NCBI GenBank assembly: GCA_964459305.1 | Contig: CAYWNA010000017.1 | Coordinates: 27,874-91,873 of the forward strand | Length of the DNA: 64,000 nucleotides | Direction: 5' to 3' | Source of the DNA: CAYWNA01 sp964459305 | GTDB lineage: Bacteria > Planctomycetota > Planctomycetia > Pirellulales > Pirellulaceae | In this document: piece after piece, positions 60,418-64,000 of the stretch | Layout of the letters: every line of letters begins with the position of its first letter | How positions within the stretch are numbered: the stretch's first letter is position 1 | Notes under the pieces: model-generated | What the model was told of the DNA's origin: nothing | Databases searched by the model: none | Seen by the model: only the letters and a program-made list of their open reading frames with translations | Made by a program: the position numbers and the translations under genes

Positions 60418-63400
60418 TCATTGTTTGCTTCGTTGATCCGTAAGCGTTGCCGGCAGGTCGTCCTCGTATTGCCAGCACTTGCCCTGAAGGTCAGCGTTGA
60501 AGTGGAACAAGGCTCGGGTGTGTTCGTCCAGTTCGAACTCGGCTTTGCGGGACGGCTCGAAGTCCGTTAGGTAGCGCTGTACGTCGGAGATTCGCAGTTC
60601 GTCCACGGCTGCGTCGATGTTGGCACTCTCGTAGTGGCGTCCGACGTTCAGTATGGTCGGCATATACGCGGGCTCGTTCCCGTACCAGCGATAGCCCGTG
60701 TTGCTGCCCTGTTTGCCATCGACAAAGATGCGCGCAACGAGCACGTCGTCGTGCACTTTGGTGTGGTACGGCGGGTTGCCTGGCACGATGCCGTCTTCTT
60801 TGCCCCACACCCATGCGATGTGTGTCCACTGGTCGGGCTCGAACACCGTCCTCCGGTACCGCCGCAGTGTCGTTGGCCTTGCCAGACCGTCGCTCATGAA
60901 CCATCCATACAGCACGTGGGAATAGAGAAAGTCGTTATAGGAATTTCTAGCTCGCGGTTTCACGTAGTGCCATAGCGACCACGGGTCCCCTTTTTCTGCG
61001 TTTATGTAGATGAGCGCCTTCGATCCTTCGGGCTGTAGCTCACACGTATGCCAGTTTGGCTTCATCCAGAACTCGATGGTCCCCTGCTTGAATGGAATGA
61101 AACGCAGGCCGTCGCCCGATGGATGCGGTGGCCCGCCCTCTAGGCGGAAGTTCCGCTTTCCTGTCAGATGGACAGCTTGATTGCCAACGCCGTCGATAGC
61201 ACCCGCCACGAACACCTGCTCCGGGGCTGGTGGTTGGAATTCACCGACCGGCTTTCGTTCCCACGGGATGTCCGGCTCGAAATAGCTGGACGCGGATTCC
61301 GCGGCAAAAAACGGGGGAATGTTGCGGCTGCCGACCAGTTCGTTTTCCACCGGCAAAAAGCTCCACAGCCCCGGCTTGTCCGCGGGAAGCGTACTCCAGC
61401 CGCGCTGCGGTTCGCCGCCGTTCCACGGATCCCCCGCCGGGTCGAATAGTTTGGCCGAACCTTCGAAGAAAATCTGCCCGTCCGTCGTACCCTCGGGCAG
61501 TTTGAAGTAGTAGCGGATTGCCGGCTTCTGCGCCGGTGCCGGGCGCCAGTATTCCGGCGCGTATACAACCAGCGGTGATCGTGAATCTGCATAGCATACA
61601 TGGAAACCGCGCTCGGGTGCCGTGATTCGGTAAGCCCCCTCCGGCCCGTCTTTGGGCAGACGCACCTTCGTGCCCGCGGCGCTGCTCTCGGACAGCTTGT
61701 ACAGATCAAGGCCGTACCGCGTCGCCGCATCAACAAGTTCGATCTTCGGACAGTCGGAGATGATGTCTCCCGGCGCACCCCGTGAGTGGTTGGAGCTAAC
61801 AAAGTACAGATCGACTGCTTCGTTGTCGCTTTTGCGAACGACAACGTTCGACGGGTAACCGAAATCTTCATAGCCGATCCACGATGCGGTCGGTTCCCGG
61901 TCGCAGCCCGATCGGACCACGGTCTCCATAGCGTAAGGTAAGCCTTCGAAGATGAACGTGCACGACGCTGCACCTTCGCAGCCGAACGTGTGATCCTTTT
62001 CCGGATCGTACGCGCTGGCCGAATATCGCAACTGCGTGGCCAGCGTCTGCGGAACGTGCGGTCGGCCGGTTTCGCGCCATAGCAGCGATCCGATGCGGCC
62101 CTGCGGGTTGCAGTAGAAGTGCGGCCAGGAGCCCATCAGCGGTGTCCACCATCGCCCGGCCATCTTTTTTAGCATCTCGTGATAACGCCGCCCCCCCAGA
62201 ATGTTCCAGCCGTCTTCGATGGCGCGGAGGTCCACCTGTGTCTTGTAAGTTGAGCTATACGGCCGATTCTTCGTAAGCGACAGCTCGCACTGCGGGTCGT
62301 AGAACTGATCCGTCGTTGCCTCGGCCATGGCGCGCACGACCGGGTCCCACGTGAAGGCATAGGTCTGGACCAGCGTCCGAAACACCATCAGGGACCGCCA
62401 GGCCCGCGCCGCGTCGCGCGGCGTCCAGTGACGCTTTGAACCCTCGGCATAGTCGAACATAATGTCTTTCGCCCGCCGATTGCCGGTCAGGTAGTAGTCC
62501 CACGCGATCAGGTTCATGTTGGTCGTGCTCGAATAATGCATGGTGGCCGGGCCCGCCCAGGGCATGGGCAGGTTGTGTGGCGTCGACGGTTTCAGATCGG
62601 AACCCGGCGGTGAATGAAACAGGCCCTTGATACGGCCGTCGCCGTCCCATTGCGACACGTCGACGTCCATAAAGGTGCGCGCAACGTTTTCGATGAAGGT
62701 CCGGATTCTGCGATCGCCCGAACGCGCGTACAGTCGCCACATGTCCACCTTCAGCGTGTACATCGCCTTGCTGTAGCGTTTCTGGACCACGTAGTTGCCG
62801 CGGTAGCTCAAGTGAGGACCGTTGAAGTAGTCGACGAATCCGTAGTCGCCCCAATCGCCGATGCGTTTCTCCCAGTGGCGAAACGCCGCGTCGATGGCGC
62901 GCTCGGCATCGGGGAAGCGGTCGGTGTCTTCTGGATGGATGTTCCCCATTGCCCCGGACGCGCACAGCCATTGGGGATCCGCGTGGGCGAACACCTGTGC
63001 CGAGGTCAGTCGCGACAGCCGGGCCGCTGTCCCAGCCGTTCCGCCCGAGTGTTTGGTCGCAGAGCGCCCGTCCTTTGTGCGCGCTTTGTAGGACGGCTCT
63101 CCTGAGCCGTCTGGACGGGTCGGGAGACCCATCCTACCATCTGATCGCGGCGGGTAGGGGGGCAATGGTGCGATGATCACGAAGCTGGTCCGGGACCAGC
63201 CGATGGCGTTACTCTGGTTCTTCAGCGCCCGCTCGACGATCGGCACACGGCGGGATTCGCTGGTGGACTGCTCGTGCCAGTTCTGCAGATCCCAGCGTTC
63301 GACCAGCGTCGGCATGCGGAAGTCCAGCTCTTCGCCGCCCCGCGAGCTGTGCAGCACGAGCGCCAGTTTGTTGCCGGAGACAACGAATTCCGTGGGATGC

Positions 63401-63909
63401 TGGCGTGCGGCCTCGCGACACGACATCATCAGCCCGGCGTGCGACCCGCTGAGCGCGGCCCAGTCTCCGCACTCCTCGCCCTCCAGAATGGTCTCTGCAG
63501 TGCCCTGTTCATTGATCCTGTCCAATCGGAAATGGTTCTCGCCGTGCGCGTGACGGTAGTGGCTGTCCTGGAGCATGGACAGGATCTTGCGGCCAGCCAG
63601 CGGCTGCGTCGCGGACTTGCGCCAGTCTTCGCGAGACACACCGAAAACCGCCTCCGGGGCGGCGCCCGGCGTCACGGCCAACTCCCAACCAATGTCTTTG
63701 AACCAGATCTCGTTCGTGTCGTTCGTGATGGTGAACGTGTGCGTCACTTTTGCGAAAGGCTGCCCAGCGAACAGTTCGACCCGCGTGGTGTGACGGCCGA
63801 CTTGCTGCCCATCCTCGCGCCGATAGAACCCCTCGAACCTGACGCATACCGCGACCGGTCCATCCGCCTCGATGCGTACGTCCTCGCCATCTGCCGACGC
63901 GTTGGCCAC
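60418..63909 (-). CDS. Large lyase-like/LamG protein, partial, 5' end beyond the window
   Basis: The frame from GTG 63909 is 1163 residues, but the gene continues upstream. On the minus strand GYWAVNAYPDAG and LYAVDQNGNVANASADGEDV lie in adjacent frames, joined if one base of the C5 run at 63937-63941 is removed. Residues 1-200 (VELFAGQPFAKVTHTFTITN, DIGWELAVTPGAAPEAVFGV) recall YetA/PcRGLX exo-rhamnogalacturonan lyase-like proteins. Residues about 330-640 are helical. The C-terminal 200 residues are a LamG-like jelly roll (TIEFWMKPNWHTCELQPEGS, VAVDELRI-type end). The segment RMGLPTRPDGSGEPSYKA, at about residue 260, is encoded by REP 5. The family assignment is moderately sure, and the protein is exported only if the missing N-terminus says so. 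Confidence 0.7.
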   Translation of the reverse strand: MANASADGEDVRIEADGPVAVCVRFEGFYRREDGQQVGRHTTRVELFAGQPFAKVTHTFTITNDTNEIWFKDIGWELAVTPGAAPEAVFGVSREDWRKSATQPLAGRKILSMLQDSHYRHAHGENHFRLDRINEQGTAETILEGEECGDWAALSGSHAGLMMSCREAARQHPTEFVVSGNKLALVLHSSRGGEELDFRMPTLVERWDLQNWHEQSTSESRRVPIVERALKNQSNAIGWSRTSFVIIAPLPPYPPRSDGRMGLPTRPDGSGEPSYKARTKDGRSATKHSGGTAGTAARLSRLTSAQVFAHADPQWLCASGAMGNIHPEDTDRFPDAERAIDAAFRHWEKRIGDWGDYGFVDYFNGPHLSYRGNYVVQKRYSKAMYTLKVDMWRLYARSGDRRIRTFIENVARTFMDVDVSQWDGDGRIKGLFHSPPGSDLKPSTPHNLPMPWAGPATMHYSSTTNMNLIAWDYYLTGNRRAKDIMFDYAEGSKRHWTPRDAARAWRSLMVFRTLVQTYAFTWDPVVRAMAEATTDQFYDPQCELSLTKNRPYSSTYKTQVDLRAIEDGWNILGGRRYHEMLKKMAGRWWTPLMGSWPHFYCNPQGRIGSLLWRETGRPHVPQTLATQLRYSASAYDPEKDHTFGCEGAASCTFIFEGLPYAMETVVRSGCDREPTASWIGYEDFGYPSNVVVRKSDNEAVDLYFVSSNHSRGAPGDIISDCPKIELVDAATRYGLDLYKLSESSAAGTKVRLPKDGPEGAYRITAPERGFHVCYADSRSPLVVYAPEYWRPAPAQKPAIRYYFKLPEGTTDGQIFFEGSAKLFDPAGDPWNGGEPQRGWSTLPADKPGLWSFLPVENELVGSRNIPPFFAAESASSYFEPDIPWERKPVGEFQPPAPEQVFVAGAIDGVGNQAVHLTGKRNFRLEGGPPHPSGDGLRFIPFKQGTIEFWMKPNWHTCELQPEGSKALIYINAEKGDPWSLWHYVKPRARNSYNDFLYSHVLYGWFMSDGLARPTTLRRYRRTVFEPDQWTHIAWVWGKEDGIVPGNPPYHTKVHDDVLVARIFVDGKQGSNTGYRWYGNEPAYMPTILNVGRHYESANIDAAVDELRISDVQRYLTDFEPSRKAEFELDEHTRALFHFNADLQGKCWQYEDDLPATLTDQRSKQ
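63088..63137. repeat. REP element 5, in frame within lyase-like gene
   Basis: GTAGGACGGCTCTCCTGAGC...CATCCTAC is a 50-bp two-stem REP (first stem perfect, second stem GACGGGTC..GACCCATC). It is read in the minus strand as GRMGLPTRPDGSGEPSYK, inserted between PPYPPRSD and ARTKDGRS of the lyase-like protein. The frame is different from that used in the DUF4159 gene, and it contains no stop. Confidence 0.92.
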
Positions 63910-64000
63910 GTTGCCGTTTTGATCGACGGCGTAGAGCCCCCGCGTCCGGGTAAGCGTTCACAGCCCAGTAACCGTATGACCGGCCCTTCTTAATCGTAAT

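Noticed and set aside
50463..63137. REP copies as a CRISPR array
   Set aside because: The copies are kilobases apart, in both orientations, with no regular spacers and no cas genes.
1..64000. tRNA or rRNA genes
   Set aside because: No cloverleaf-like run with GGTTCRANNCC near CCA ends and no rRNA-like conserved stretch was noticed. A tRNA search program would be decisive.

Overview
The window looks like a chromosomal segment of a planctomycete (Planctomycetota, probably a Pirellulales-like lineage). The reasons are three DUF1559 pseudopilin-like genes with the near-invariant N-terminus FTLVELLVVIAIIGILVALL, Tat-exported Gfo/Idh/MocA and ThuA proteins, sulfatases, PQQ-like and TPR/VCBS/ASPIC-UnbV proteins, and a moderately high GC content. 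No rRNA, tRNA, CRISPR array, phage or plasmid replication gene was recognised. The assignment rests on remembered family distributions, not on a search.

Layout. 1-7 kb: a decayed ceramidase-like remnant, a PQQ beta-propeller protein, an esterase with a truncated 5'-nucleotidase C-terminal domain, a sulfatase and an N-truncated beta-helix protein. 6.6-25 kb: an accessory block of paralogous parts, namely DUF1559 genes paired with small lipoproteins, TPR and VCBS/ASPIC-UnbV proteins, a polytopic TPR protein, and three proteins carrying CxxCH haem motifs. It also holds several broken copies: an ASPIC/UnbV relic, a duplicated fragment of the 12.5 kb gene, a TPR relic, and a DUF1559 gene fused by deletion to a TPR gene. 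25-31 kb: a RhaT-type transporter, a Tat protein, a GH127 beta-L-arabinofuranosidase-like enzyme and AsnA. 31-35 kb: a BlaI repressor with a clear promoter and two operators, followed by an M56 (BlaR1-like) protease fused to WD40 repeats. 35-37 kb: two conserved hypothetical proteins. 37.8-42 kb: ThuA-like, Gfo/Idh/MocA and enolase-superfamily proteins.

42-59 kb on the minus strand is one long, tightly coupled operon (TAATG, ATGA and GTGA overlaps). It reads TPR/HExxH gluzincin, DUF4159, [inserted RAYT], MoxR ATPase, DUF58, BatA-like VWA protein, [REP and MITE], DUF4175-like coiled-coil protein, a second VWA/amidotransferase-like membrane protein, and a sugar-active-like exported protein. 59.5-64 kb holds a frameshifted beta-carbonic-anhydrase-like gene and a very large exported lyase-like/LamG protein that runs off the window.

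The most interesting signal is an apparent mobile-palindrome system. A REP-associated tyrosine transposase (RAYT) lacks the segment that should contain its HUH motif and sits between two palindromes. Four 50-51 bp two-stem REPs and one diverged REP-like palindrome lie within about 13 kb. Two of the REPs lie in frame inside protein-coding genes. At least four other palindrome families occur in the intergenic spaces and are often nested.
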